This document shows, piece by piece, positions 36,055 through 47,200 of a DNA stretch of 64,000 bases. The translations under genes and the position numbers were made by a program. Numbering within the stretch: position 1 is the stretch's first letter; each line of letters opens with the position of its first letter. The DNA is from Nereocystis luetkeana (Eukaryota > Sar > Phaeophyceae > Laminariales > Laminariaceae). Location: NCBI GenBank assembly GCA_031213475.1, contig JARUPZ010000025.1, positions 6,707,676 to 6,771,675 of the forward strand. The letters are read 5' to 3'. Under the pieces are notes generated by a model. That model had not been told where the DNA came from. It did not search any database and was given only the letters and a program-made list of their open reading frames with translations.

Positions 36055-36780
36055 GTGGGGGGGGGGGGAGACGGGAAGCGAAATTTCGTTTTGTCTTTGA
36101 CTAACGTATGTAGTTACTGCTTTCCTTTCGGACATTCGTTGCTTGTTGCAGATACATATATATACATAGTGGACACATACGTCCACGTTGGCATGCAGAA
36201 GCCCTGTGGCGATGAGTGTGTTGTTAGCCGATGATGTGTTCTTCGTTCATGGAGGCGGGGGTGGGGGGGGGGGGGGCGATCGCGAAGCGCCTTGTGGTTT
36301 CGCCTTGGCGAAACGCATATACCGCTCCCCCTTTCCCGCACACATCAGTTCTCCTGTAGGTAATGGACTCAGGGTTCCCTGTCACCATGGCACACAGACG
36401 CCATGTGGCGATGCGCGGCTTCGTGCTTAGTGGGTACGGTTAAATAGCTTTGTGTTCTGCTTTCGTAGAGTAGGAGGGGAGGGGGGCGATGTATGGATTT
36501 ACGCTGTTCATTATCATCCTGCGTTTACCTCTGGGGAGGGGTTAGGGGGGACGGATACCCCCCCCCTCCCCTTCTCAAATAGACTACTTGTTGCAGATAT
36601 ATCGGCAAAAAACGTCAAAGTGGCACCATGGCTTGCAAAAGGCGTGTGGGGGATGTGTGAATTCACCTTTCTTGGGCATTGCCAAGTCTTGTGGTATAAT
36701 GTTCTCTTTTAGATGCACGCGGGTGTGTGTGTGGGGGGGGGGGGGGGCGGGGCAGCTGTATGTATGGCGATGGATGGCTT
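36055..36780. repeat. Poly(G)-bearing degenerate repeats
   Basis: G runs occur at about 36057-36069, 36259-36275 and 36732-36748, and the blocks CTTGTTGCAGATAYAT (36140 and 36583), GCCNTGTGGCGATG (36201 and 36401) and GATGGNTTTACGCT recur. This resembles the 32.7-34.6 kb array in style, though the unit sequence is different. Confidence 0.6.
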
Positions 36781-37357
36781 TACGCTTCCAAATACCATTT
36801 CACTTCTCGCTCACATAAATATATTGTTATTGCCCTCGATGAAATGCATTCCAGCGCTGTTCTCAGTTTGCTCGTTTTTTTTGTGAAGTCGCAGTTGGAG
36901 TTGGTTCGAGCGTGGAGAGAGACAAGTCGGCACCGGCACAAACGTTACCTTGGCTCTCAGACTGCACGTCTGATTTCCTTCCTTGGAACTAAGAACAAAA
37001 AAGGTCGCGTTTCGCGCTCGCGCGCCTCATAGTAAAATGCGGTTACTATATTACGGGACAAAACGGTATGCCAGTACGGGAGTACGATAGCAAGGCGATA
37101 GCAGGGCGCCCCACCCCCCGACAGCCATCAAGGGGTTGTGGTTTGCCTGGTCCATACGGCGGTGATGTATGCGGGAAAGCACGTCTTCTGCCTATATCTG
37201 CATATATATCGCAGAACGTCCCCCCTCCCCTCTAAGAAAAGCCCACACGGGTCAACAGTTTAAACGTGACAAGCACGCCAATACGACACTGAAAAATGTT
37301 TGAAATACTCCCTGAAAATGTTGCAGCAGATGTTGACGTACGAGCACAGCATGATGA
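36781..37357. other. No recognisable feature
   Basis: Unassigned sequence between G-rich repeats and an ACGT microsatellite. Confidence 0.4.
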
Positions 37358-37388
37358 GTACGTACGTACGTACGTACGTACGTACGTG
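37358..37388. repeat. (GTAC)n / (ACGT)n microsatellite
   Basis: About seven and a half units of the self-complementary tetranucleotide. The same short GTACGTACGTACG tract ends both copies of repeat E (about 29010 and 56550) and occurs at 55572. Confidence 0.9.
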
Positions 37389-37734
37389 TTTGTTGGTGAG
37401 TCTCACTGTGATATTCGTACATGTTGTTGACCGCTCTTCTGCTCTTGATATATAAAAAACGCATATGCACACACCTAGGTAAGATTGCAGGGGTCGTCCA
37501 ACAGCGCAGGAGGTGATGTTCGTGATTTAGGTATGCAGGCTAAGCGAGTGGCGCATTTTGATCCTACTGCTCTTTGTTTCTCAAATCGGGGGGACCAAAT
37601 ACAGGAGGCTAACGAACAAAGTGATCGACACAGAGACGGATATACTACATGTCTGTACTACACAGAGGGTTGGAACGTACAAGCGAACCATTTTTCGTCT
37701 TGAAGTTGATGGGAATTAGACTTTTACAGCCTAT

Positions 37735-37843
37735 TATTACGGGGGGCCATAGTAAATAGGACCAAATATTGTTAGTAAAAGTAGGGAAGTAAACAGGCTT
37801 TCGTATTCACTGTAGGTCCTATTTAATATGGTCCCCCGAAATA
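37735..37843. mobile_element. MITE family A, copy 3 (109 bp)
   Basis: The left end TATTACGGGGGGCCATAGTA and right end ATATGGTCCCCCGAAATA match the family TIRs with several substitutions. TA is at both ends and the middle is AT-rich. The length equals that of the copies at 459-567 and 51356-51464. Confidence 0.87.
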
Positions 37844-38850
37844 CTATAATATTATTAGAATAGTGGGAATGACGAAAGTGACAGATCTATCGACCGGGAT
37901 CGTCATCCCATTTTGGTGACACAGCAGCAGCAGCAGTGGTCTGCGGCGGGGTTTCTTGGCATGTATTGCTGCGCTTGTACGCCCGACGGTTACAAAGTAA
38001 TCAACACTACTATCCTCGTGGTCTACTATATTAAATAATGCCAGGTAACCGATAACCTCTCGTACTATTAATAGTAACATGTAAGTAAGCGAATTACTGC
38101 TTTTCGTCTTGAAGTTGATGCGAATTACAGTATACTTTGTAGTTGGACGGTGAAAAACATGTGGTGGGTCGTTCACACGTTCACACATCATTCGACAGAT
38201 CGACATGTTTTCTCAACCGCCGGATTATTCACGAGTACCGATACATTCGACAAGAATCGCAAGACATCAACATAGACGGAGTAAAAATTAATGCATATAA
38301 ACTGTCCGCGTACCGCCGCTGTTTCCGACGGCAGGCGGGGTAGTGTATTTCCAACGACCGGGTTATTATTTAGAAGTACCGAAACATACGACGGGGAAGG
38401 CCAAATTTTCAAGGAGAAGTAAAAAGCAATCCACTGCTGCTGTTGTGAAATACCTGATATAGTATGCGAATGGAAACGCGAAGTACAATAGTATTATTTC
38501 AGCTCCTGCGACGGTAGACGCCCGATATCGACATAGACTCTGCCCACGGCCAACCCGCTTGGTGGCGGGCAAGGCCAACTAGTAAATATTACGGGCTCGA
38601 AGGAATCAGGTGGATCCATATGCTAGGGGGCAAGATCGAGGCCGGCGGCGTCCTACGGTACGGTATCCTCCTAAACCTGAACTAAAAAACTATTATCCGC
38701 CATTCGAGACGGCTAGAGAAGTGTTTTCATCTATTTTGTGCACACAAGCAGCCAATTGTTTTTTTATCCTAAGCCTGGCCAGCGCCCGCCACGTGTCACC
38801 ACCGACCATGGTGTGTTGTTGATGCTCGGATTTACTGTGCACGCACGGAC
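37844..38850. other. Unassigned; short tandem pair
   Basis: The block CGNCCGGRTTATTNNNNAGTACCGA recurs at about 38218 and 38358 (period about 140 bp). A frame at 38610-38822 begins with an Arg/Pro-rich stretch (preceded by ATCAG, a conceivable acceptor) but has no known domain. Confidence 0.4.
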
Positions 38851-39270
38851 GGGAGCAAACGCCGAAACTAGACCAACCGCTGGTGTCGTGGTCTGGTACC
38901 GCGAACAGACGCGCTGAATGCGCTGCACTGCGCGTAGGACCCAAGCGTCCGAGCCAACTCAGACTACCTTCAAGTGGTCTAGCGGCGGAGAAACATGCCG
39001 AGTCCACTCGTCTTGGTGTGTTACTGACTGCTGCTGCTACTGCTGTACTTTACGACTACGAATCCGCCGAGAGGTGCACGCCGAGTGCGTTTCTCTTGGC
39101 CTTTAAGCCCAAACCTGCTCCAGCTGTTGTAGTCTGGCCACGGACAGATGCACCGCCCGCTGAACGCACGCGTCGGGCGCGAAGCAAAGACGCTATACAG
39201 TTGTGTCACCATCCAACTCGTCGGTCGTTCTGCTGCTGTTTGTTGTAGTGGGGAACATCTTGAATTCAGA
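38851..39270 (+). repeat. Dispersed repeat D, copy 2
   Basis: Matches 12378-12828 in the same orientation (GAGCAAACGCCGA, ACCCAAGCGTCCGAGC, ACGCTATACAGTTGTGTCACC). It abuts copy 3 of repeat C directly, in inverted orientation, so C and D are associated here but arranged differently from the 11-13 kb locus. Confidence 0.8.
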
Positions 39271-39730
39271 GAGCTTGCTCTTCTTGTGTACTTGGTGTGA
39301 TATCATATGATGGTACATGGTATGATGGTACTACATTGCTTGAAATACTGCATGGAACAAACACGGTGGTGTGGGATATGGGATATATTGGTGGTATGGG
39401 ATATGGGAAAACACCGTTTGTGGTACGGTATGTGTTGACGGTATGGTACGGGAACAACACAGTATACGGTATGTTACGTTCGCGGTATGGTACCATGGTA
39501 CGGTGTCTGTCGTGGATGTATTATGGCTACATGTGCCTTGCGGTATGGTATGTTTGAGTATATAAGGTCCTCAAGGGTCGAATACGTCATACAAATATCT
39601 GTAACGACTTTATATGTCGACCATTGGGAAGTGTTCGAATAGAAACCATGCGGATAGACAGACATACAGACGGACAAGTTTGCATATTATATATCAAAAC
39701 AGAGACTCAGTTCTAAAAACTGATAATAAC
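39271..39730 (-). repeat. Dispersed repeat C, copy 3 (minus orientation)
   Basis: Read on the minus strand, it shows GATATCACACCAAGTACACAAG, TACCATACCGCAAGG, ATACATCCACGACA, GGACCTTATATACTC and a short GTCTGT tract, in the same order as copies 1 and 2. The many GGTATGG triplets give long but meaningless Tyr/Gly-rich frames on the plus strand. Confidence 0.78.
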
Positions 39731-39947
39731 CTCGACCACAACTGAGGACGCTTTTCAGCACATACTTGCCTTTCATGACAAATGTTACATTTGCTCCGCA
39801 TGAGCTCAACCTCCAACCTCAAAAACACAACACAATGCAATGCAAACACGGCCACTGCCTACGGCTTCTACAATATCTGTCTGTATACGACGTCGTCTGT
39901 GTAAGTGTTTTTGAACCATGTAGAACATGGCCCAAATTTGCTCGTAG
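39731..39947. other. Flank of a possible exon
   Basis: A weakly coding-like frame is open through here from 39775 (ATG). No domain. Confidence 0.3.
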
Positions 39948-40092
39948 AGGTACACAACACAAGCTCTTGGTCCGTTTTTTGTGGGGATGTGGACGATTTC
40001 CCTTGACCGAGAATGATATAGATACGTACCCTGTCCGTAAATTCGTTGCGAGATTCCACGCGGCGCTTTTGGCGGGTGGCGATGGCATTAAG
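39948..40092 (+). CDS. Possible exon with weak HECT-like motif
   Basis: The translation contains L-V-R-F-L-W-G-C-G-R-F-P-L-T, resembling the F-L-R-F-V-W-G-R-S-R-L-P signature near the C-terminal lobe of large HECT-type E3 ubiquitin ligases, which attach ubiquitin via a downstream catalytic Cys. The exon would be bounded by TTTGCTCGTAG (acceptor ending 39947) and ATTAAG/GTAAAATC (donor at 40093). The frame stays open 5' to 39775 and 3' to 40155. The catalytic Cys region (T-C-F) is not visible nearby, so if this is HECT it is a fragment or one exon. The resemblance is short and may be chance. Confidence 0.22.
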
Positions 40093-40155
40093 GTAAAATC
40101 GTCAATTACCAGTCCGGCACAGCTCGAAAAGGCGTTCTTGTACGAAGATTCCTGA

Positions 40156-41418
40156 TTTATAGTCTGTCGTTACCTGATGAAGAAAACTACATCCTTCCTC
40201 TGCCCCAAAACGTTGGGTGGTAATGGGCGGTTGATGGCTTGGGCATGATGCAGTTGACGGTCATCCTGTAGTTGGCTTCGAAAGAAAGCCCAAGCGCAGA
40301 AGAAACCGATAAAACAAAACGTAGTTGGATTTCAAACCTTTTTAAAGGAAAATATATATACCAATTTGGCACTTTCGAACATTTTTAATGAGATTTTACG
40401 AGCAAATTCTCCCCCAAATGGGCAATAATGACGCTACATACCGGGGTTAGGAGGCGGCAGAAAGCGGGTGCGTTGGATTGGGTGGTAACATAGGGTGGTA
40501 AAATCCTGTGAGGAGGCCTTTGAGAGGGCTTGGAAGTTCCTGGCATCGAGTTCCAATGATGTCGAGGATGATTACTAATATATTTTCAAAGTATTTGCGT
40601 CGACACTTACCCCCCTTTTTTTACCCTGGGAAAGGAGCGTAAATAGTCCTTTTGTGCCCGACTGTTATTTTCGAGGCCGTTCATCTGTATGGTTTAAGCA
40701 CGAGCTACGAAAAAACAAAATGGGTTTCACCACAAAAAAACGCCGGAGAATTCCACAAAAACGTAGAAAAATAGGTCGGACACCGTTAGGGACCCGTACA
40801 AATGCATCCACGCAGACTTATGGAACAGAGGAAGTCCGAAGGCATGCACGCGGTGAGAAGCAGATACTTACAACCTAAATTTCAGAGGCAGGGTAGCGCC
40901 TACGTATGAACCAAATACACCGAATTAGGTAGAGCGCTGGCTCCTTCTACGTCCTTGTGATTGATCGAAATGGCGAGAAACGATATTTTCCTACTTGCAC
41001 ATTGTTGCCGCTTCCTAAGGTGAGCCGGGCCGGGATGGTTTCAAGCATAGGTGCTGATGGTAGAGGGAAACAAGGAGTACGCGCGAATATGGCGTACTTA
41101 GTGCGACGAACCTACAGAAGTAGATACTCGGACAAAAGCCTGGGATCTCTTTAGAACCCCCGGGACAAACATACCTGCTGTCTCTAAGTATTCCCAGACC
41201 GTTGACCACTCATCACTCGATAACAGCCTCCCTACTGCAGGTCAACGACATGATACCGCATTGCTCACATCTCCTCCAGTGGTCCAAAGTAAACTGTATC
41301 AGAACCGATAACCAAGTTATCGTTCGAGGTGGGCGGGGGGGTGCGCGAAGTAGAACTATACATAAATTCAAAAACCGAAACGAGACTACCGCCCTGCATT
41401 GCTGTGTGGAGCGTCTAC
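40156..41418. other. No recognisable feature
   Basis: A basic stretch encoded at 40654-40878 (Lys/Arg-rich) has no domain context. Nothing else stands out. Confidence 0.4.
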
Positions 41419-42006
41419 TCAGGCCGTAAAAAATGGGTTGTCTCCTCCTTCGTCGTAGGCGCCCCAGCCCATTTCCGTAGATACCAGACACTGGGCCCTA
41501 CATGAGCATCTGCACGTTTCCCCAAACCATATTTTCCGTTTTCGGCGGTCCATTATGTTCCACTCATGACACAGGTCTACAACGTCAATCACTGTCGTTC
41601 CCGAATGAAAGAGCAAGGCCAAGTACCACGTGTTTGGACCAGTGACGTCAGAGCGTAAACTACAATCGAGTGTGTGGTAGGCGACCGGGATGGATCGTCG
41701 CATTGGTACGCGTTGAAACAGGAAAGTACGGGTACACACCGAAAGAAGTACGAGTATCAAACATAAAAGGGGGTATAGGGTACCTGTGTGAGGCATATGA
41801 CACGCCCCTATAAGAAACATGCCTGTTCTCTCTACGTATCCCCATGTCACTAGACAACGACCTCGCGCACCTTGTGTACCCGACAACCAGTACAGCATAA
41901 ACACAGCATAAACGCTTCCGGACACGCCGTATACACGTGAAAAACGCCTCAGTATAAACCGAACAAACGCCGGCAAAACTGAAAAGGGTAACGGTTTGTC
42001 TCGCAT
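41419..42006 (-). CDS. Hypothetical membrane-like frame, 195 aa from first ATG
   Basis: The minus-strand frame is open for 220 codons up to 42081, but its first ATG is at 42006. From there it has two or three hydrophobic stretches (V-Y-A-V-F-M-L-Y-W-L near residue 35, L-Y-P-L-L-C-L-I-L-V-L-L-S-V near residue 80) and a Cys-rich end. No family is recognised, no repeats underlie it, and codon usage is not obviously biased. It could be a chance frame; length is the main argument for it. Confidence 0.22.
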   Translation of the reverse strand: MRDKPLPFSVLPAFVRFILRRFSRVYGVSGSVYAVFMLYWLSGTQGARGRCLVTWGYVERTGMFLIGACHMPHTGTLYPLLCLILVLLSVCTRTFLFQRVPMRRSIPVAYHTLDCSLRSDVTGPNTWYLALLFHSGTTVIDVVDLCHEWNIMDRRKRKIWFGETCRCSCRAQCLVSTEMGWGAYDEGGDNPFFTA

Positions 42007-42081
42007 GGCGACGTGGCCGAAAAACACCCGCTCACGTCTACCGGTCAGGCAGTCACATTTTACTCGGCCTCGTTTCAGCAC

Positions 42082-42903
42082 CGCTCGTCCGGAGCACTCC
42101 TTGTCTCACCACCACCATTACATTCACACCGACTACATGGTACATAGTACTGAGTCGCCCAAAAGGCAACACCCTCTTAAGTGTTGGCACTGCGACCGCC
42201 ATCACTCTTTCAAGTGCTTCTACTTTATCATCGCCACCTCCTAGCCGGCGTACTCTCTAGTGTTAAACTTACCCCATACCCTGGTACGCGTTCCGCGCAG
42301 CAACAATCTGTGAGAACCTACAAATGAGGGGGGGGGCTATTCACACGGGCGAAGTGCAGACCTGCGAGCATACACAACCAGCCCGTTTCGTAACTACTTA
42401 CCGCGCTCCCCTTCAGCCACTTCACAAATCTTCACGGCTAAGAGTCAGACACTGGATTCATGTCTCTTCGTCCGAATCTTGATGGAGCAGCTGTCTTTCT
42501 TGCGCAAAGCAGAAGACACTGCATTTTTAATAGTACAATGGTCTGCCATGTGCGATGGCATCAAGCGACCGATCAAGCCACGCACTGAAACCCACCGTTT
42601 TCAGAGAGGGTGGTCACAGGTCTGGCCCGACATGCAGCTGCGTAACAAACGGACGCCGGCTACGCTACGCCACCCATGGGCTACTTGAAACTACTCCCTA
42701 CCAGACGAAACGCAGGTGGTCCGGCAGCACGGAACGATTCGGTGATCGGACAAAACAAAGACAGAAAGGCAGCTGCCGCTATGCTGCTGGCACGCATCAC
42801 CACGAATTTACTGGAAGAACAAACCCTCAATGCCTCCTGTTGCGTGAAACATTGCAAGTATGCACCAACCCGCATGTTGGACGAATCGCTGACCTTCCAC
42901 TCT
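42082..42903. other. No supported gene
   Basis: Overlapping frames at 42555-42911 and 42676-43134 partly shadow the FNIP gene on the other strand. A G run lies at about 42328. Confidence 0.4.
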
Positions 42904-44292
42904 TCAATTAATGTCGCAGATTATGGGGAGGTCGAACGAGTCGTGGTCAGGCGGCCACTTGTTAGGTTGCTGGCACTCATCAGCAGACACAAGAACATCC
43001 ACGAAAGGAGGCCACACCACGCCCTCCGTCGGCTGCCTATAGTCGTCATGAAGCACCAACTGCCTCAAGGACGCCGGCCACACAACTCCCTCGATAGGTT
43101 GGTGAAAATCATACCCGAACGTGAGATATTGTAGAGCGCACGGCCGAGTAACATTTTCGATCGGGAGATTAAAATACGGACACAACTCCAGCCGGGTTAG
43201 GGATGCTGGCCACACCACCTCGTCTATCGGTTGGTTCAACTCACCGTTGATAATCAGCTCCCGCAAAGAAGCGGGCCATGCCACACCTTTGATAGGTTGA
43301 TCGAAAGACCAAGAGAAGGCTAGCTGCTGCAAAGAAGCGGGCCATGTCACATCGATGATCGGTTGGTTGAACTTAGAACCGAAGATCAGTTCCACCAAAG
43401 ACGAGGGCCACACCACATCGGCAATTATTGGTTGGTCAAAATATAACCCAAACGTAACTTGTAGCATAGAAGCGGGCCATGCGACATCGACTACCGGCTG
43501 GTTAAACCGATCCCCGAAATAAAGTTGGAGCAGAGAACGGGACCATACGACATCGACTATTGGCTGGTTGAAGCAGGATCCCAACGTCAGTCGTTTCAGC
43601 GAGACTGGCCAAGTAGCAGACTCGATCGGCCGATCGAAATAAGCAGAAAGAGTCAGCCGTTCAAGAGAACTCGGCAAACCCCCCAAGTCCATACGTCTCC
43701 CTCCCCGTAACGAGCCGAGCGACAGCTGCCGCAGTCCAGGTGGCCAAGATACGGTGCCCAGCGTCTGCCTTCTACCCGAATGTTCCCGCCGTCCGAGAAA
43801 ACTCAGCATCGCTTCGAAATAGCTCCTGGGAGAGTGTTCCAATCGCGTGAGAGGCTGTATCAAGTCCTCCCAGGATGAAATACCAGGGGGGTTCGACCTC
43901 AAGCTTTCTTCATCTAAACCCCCAATCTTCAACCATTGTACTCCCCTCACGAGTGCCGCCTCGGACAGTATAGGCACAAACATGTGAGCCGGCATCAGCC
44001 ACTCGACGCCAGTCGCACGCACAGTAGGCTCTCGTCGCCCTCCTGGCGTCTTCAGGGAGCCACGCACTCTGTCATCCGAGGGTTGAGGGCATATCTGGCG
44101 ATAACCCGCAACGTGCGCACGCCCCGGCAGACCACGCAGACCCGAAACGAAGCTAGCTGCAGCTCCAGCGTACTCGTGTACCACTTTCCATTCGACGCCT
44201 GCCCCAGGGCGATCGTGATGGCGTGAATCCATCGACCGCTCCCTGCATTTAAAAAACAACAAGCATCGCAATGTGTCGTCATTGAGATGCAT
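42904..44292 (-). CDS. FNIP/LRR-like tandem-repeat protein, 462 aa
   Basis: This is the clearest intact gene. It starts at an ATG (44292) and runs 462 codons. Residues 1-110 are non-repetitive; 111-177 hold an LRR-like lead-in (V-Q-W-L-K-I-G-G-L). From about 178 to 443 there are about twelve units of 22-23 residues with the pattern F-N-Q-P-I-x-x-V-x-W-P-x-S-L-x-x-L-x-F-G; the best lie between 219 and 415. This matches the FNIP repeat, a leucine-rich-repeat relative that forms a solenoid and is taken to bind protein partners. The last two units (Y-R-Q-P-T-E-G-V-V-W-P-P-F, then C-Q-Q-P-N-K-W-P) lose the Leu positions and look like a capping or decaying end. No signal peptide or kinase/GTPase domain is seen, so the partner and role are unknown. 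A decayed relative lies at 8591-9037. In stramenopiles such repeats form large variable families (my recollection, not checked). Confidence 0.85.
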   Translation of the reverse strand: MHLNDDTLRCLLFFKCRERSMDSRHHDRPGAGVEWKVVHEYAGAAASFVSGLRGLPGRAHVAGYRQICPQPSDDRVRGSLKTPGGRREPTVRATGVEWLMPAHMFVPILSEAALVRGVQWLKIGGLDEESLRSNPPGISSWEDLIQPLTRLEHSPRSYFEAMLSFLGRREHSGRRQTLGTVSWPPGLRQLSLGSLRGGRRMDLGGLPSSLERLTLSAYFDRPIESATWPVSLKRLTLGSCFNQPIVDVVWSRSLLQLYFGDRFNQPVVDVAWPASMLQVTFGLYFDQPIIADVVWPSSLVELIFGSKFNQPIIDVTWPASLQQLAFSWSFDQPIKGVAWPASLRELIINGELNQPIDEVVWPASLTRLELCPYFNLPIENVTRPCALQYLTFGYDFHQPIEGVVWPASLRQLVLHDDYRQPTEGVVWPPFVDVLVSADECQQPNKWPPDHDSFDLPIICDIN

Positions 44293-47200
44293 GCGACGCG
44301 GGCACTTGACATTAGGCCGTTTAAAGCGTCAGTCCCGTGAGGGTCTCGGGACAAGGAGCGTGTGGAGTTCCAAGTGACTGATCGTTGCGAACAAGGGTCT
44401 AAAGCTATTTAGTACATAGAGGACTTGCGCTACAGTGGGGGGGCTACCCCATTTTCACTACCGCGCCTACGCTACAGTACGCGGACGCACTCGGACGAGT
44501 GGCACCGTACCTCGCTTAAACAGTACCAGGTATACATGAAGAGACACAGTTTTGGCAGAGAGTAAAGAAGAGCCTCATGGCGGTGTAAACCTCGTAAACG
44601 TACCCTAGTGAGAACTTTACGAACTGCAACAAAATAGGGTGGCGAGTTGATCTGAGCGGTCGAAAATGTAGAATCTGAAAGGGGCCCGTCTACCGCAGCA
44701 CCAATCGGCGTATTTAGGTAAGACCGAGGCCATCTTGTCTTCCCCCGGTCACGCTCCCCGCCCCCTAGAAGGCTAGGACCCTCGTCGACAACGGTTCTGG
44801 TCAAACAAGCATGACGGTTTTCTGGCAGGAAGACATGCGACTCGTGTTGTGATCGCCGTCGTAGATATTCGTTAGCTTTTTATACTTCGAGCAACCTTTA
44901 CTCTGACCGTGTGGGCTAGAGCTACAGGTGTCGTGATGTTGTGTCCAAGAGGTAACGAGTGGGTTTGGTGTGGTAGGACGGAGTACATCGAGCCGCTTAT
45001 TAGCGATCGGTTGTGAAGTCCTGCAGGAGATGCATCACGCCCACACGCCATAAATACACATACAAACAGGTACTGGGATGCGCTTGAAACTGACGTGACC
45101 AATGCTTGCAGCAAACACTCGATGGCTGACCAAAAAGGGCAAGAAAATATGCTCAGCACGACACCCCCGGGCGCTTTTTAAAATAATGCGTCTGCGCAGA
45201 CACAATGCGCGTAATGCCCCTCTTGAAGGCTGAGGCGTTCGTCTATCGTTTGCATACCATGCACTGGGCATATATATTGCGTGAAAGCCCATGGCTGCTG
45301 GAGTTGCAAGTGGGTGAGTTCCATGGAACCCCTATTGGCCTGACTGGCGGTGTGGCCAATTATAGGGCGTACCCCTCGACATTCACTGATAAAGTGCGAA
45401 CTTCGAATGCCGCTTTCGTTCGCTGCAGCTACAATACACAGTACTCCTGATGTGTGAGGCAGCCCCGTTCCAGGTGGAAAGGAACAGCTATTTTCGCCCA
45501 TATGCCCCAAACAACGTCGGTCTTGCTGGCGGCCATAACGTCGTCGAAGGCCGTGCAGTTTGCAATCCCACGACAGGATTCACACCCCAGAAAGTATACG
45601 CCATCTACAGGTCTCGTTGCCATGTCGCATTGTGCGTGCATTTATTTGGTTGAGGGACACGTAGAGGTTTTAACCAACAGGTACCACGAGTGCTCGGGAG
45701 AGAGACCGCTAAGTTAAGCCCCCTTTAACGGGGATGATGAGGGAGACTTCATGAGGCCCTGGAAAGAGATCTAAGGGTTGAAACAAAACATGGGGGACTC
45801 GACAACAAAATATATTACTTTCAAACGAATATTGTACTTTTGCCGGACACACTACCGACCGCAACGCATTTTGTAACGTAAAAATCACCCAACGGTAGTC
45901 CCGAGACGAAATCAAGCGATTGAGGGCATTTTGGCGTCCGGCACAGTCCCTGAAAATGTTACTACGTAGCAGCATCTGTTGCCGGCATGAGCGAATGCGG
46001 CGGACCCAAAGCACGCGTTTATGCCGTGTTCGAGGCTCTGTGGCCATACGTGGTACCAGGTACCTTATTTCGAGTTGATCGCGGTACGTGTCGTAGTTCG
46101 AGTAAACTGCACATACATGATGAGCAGTTGCCTGAGTAGTACGAGGATATGCGCGCGTCGATGACGGCAGCATCATGAAGTGAACAGAAGCAGCAATACG
46201 GCGAGTAAAACAGTGCATACAACAGCGCACCAGCACCTGTACCCGCGCCAGATCGCAGTGGTAGCAAGTACGTACAATTGAAGCCTGCTGTGCTTCTCGC
46301 TGCTGCTGCACGTGAATACCAACAATTACAACACCACGTATTGAGCTCAAAGAATAGGTCTACAAATATCAACAACGTGCGCAGGAACATACAGCACACA
46401 GACAGCCACAGTCTCTGTCGGTTGCGCGGTCAAGCGGCAGTTGTTCCGGTGGCATGTGTATGCGATCGTCATTAGACAGCCGTCCCGCAAACAACAAACG
46501 GGGGATACTCCTGAGGCCGGGGGGAAAACACCGGGTAAATGCTGTAGTTGTGATTTTATGCTGCCTCCCATGACCAACCCCATCAACGCCTGATAAACCA
46601 TGACCAGGTGTGAACCGTGCAGCAGTTAGTTGTGCTAAATCTCGACTACAGGAAGCTGTTGTTTGTGTGTGTTGAACAAGCAGAGCTTCAAAATGTGATC
46701 TGCAGGTTATATGTATGTGCGCCGGATATGTAACCGACGAGTGTACGAATATCAGTACAGACGGCGGTACAGCTGCCACACTCGTTCTCCCAGGCCAGTG
46801 CCCACAACGCTGCTATAACGTGGGCATCGCGTGAGCCGGCGACCAGCGGCCGTTCATTCCGACCGTGAAGCCCCATTCAAATTAGGCTTCAAAGAAATAT
46901 CTTCCTATTATTAATAGTCGGGTTGTACGACGTACAGCAGTATGCAGGACACGTGAGGAACATTCTCTTCGGCACTCAAACAAAACATGTCCAGGATCGA
47001 GGTGCTTCATAATTTCCGTCAGTATAAACGTAAGCCGGGACGTGCGCGCCAACAAAGAAATGTGCGAATATTTCATTACGTACATTACGTACACTCCTTG
47101 CTTGCGATACGCCCGGCATCGGAGGAACGGGCAAGACAGGGAGAATATTATCTCCCCCGTCTCGTGTCAAGCGGTCAATTTTTCATCGAGGGAGCTCTGC

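Noticed and set aside
45709-46350. 213-codon minus-strand frame as a gene
   Set aside because: No domain, no clear codon bias, overlapping frames on both strands; not enough support beyond length.
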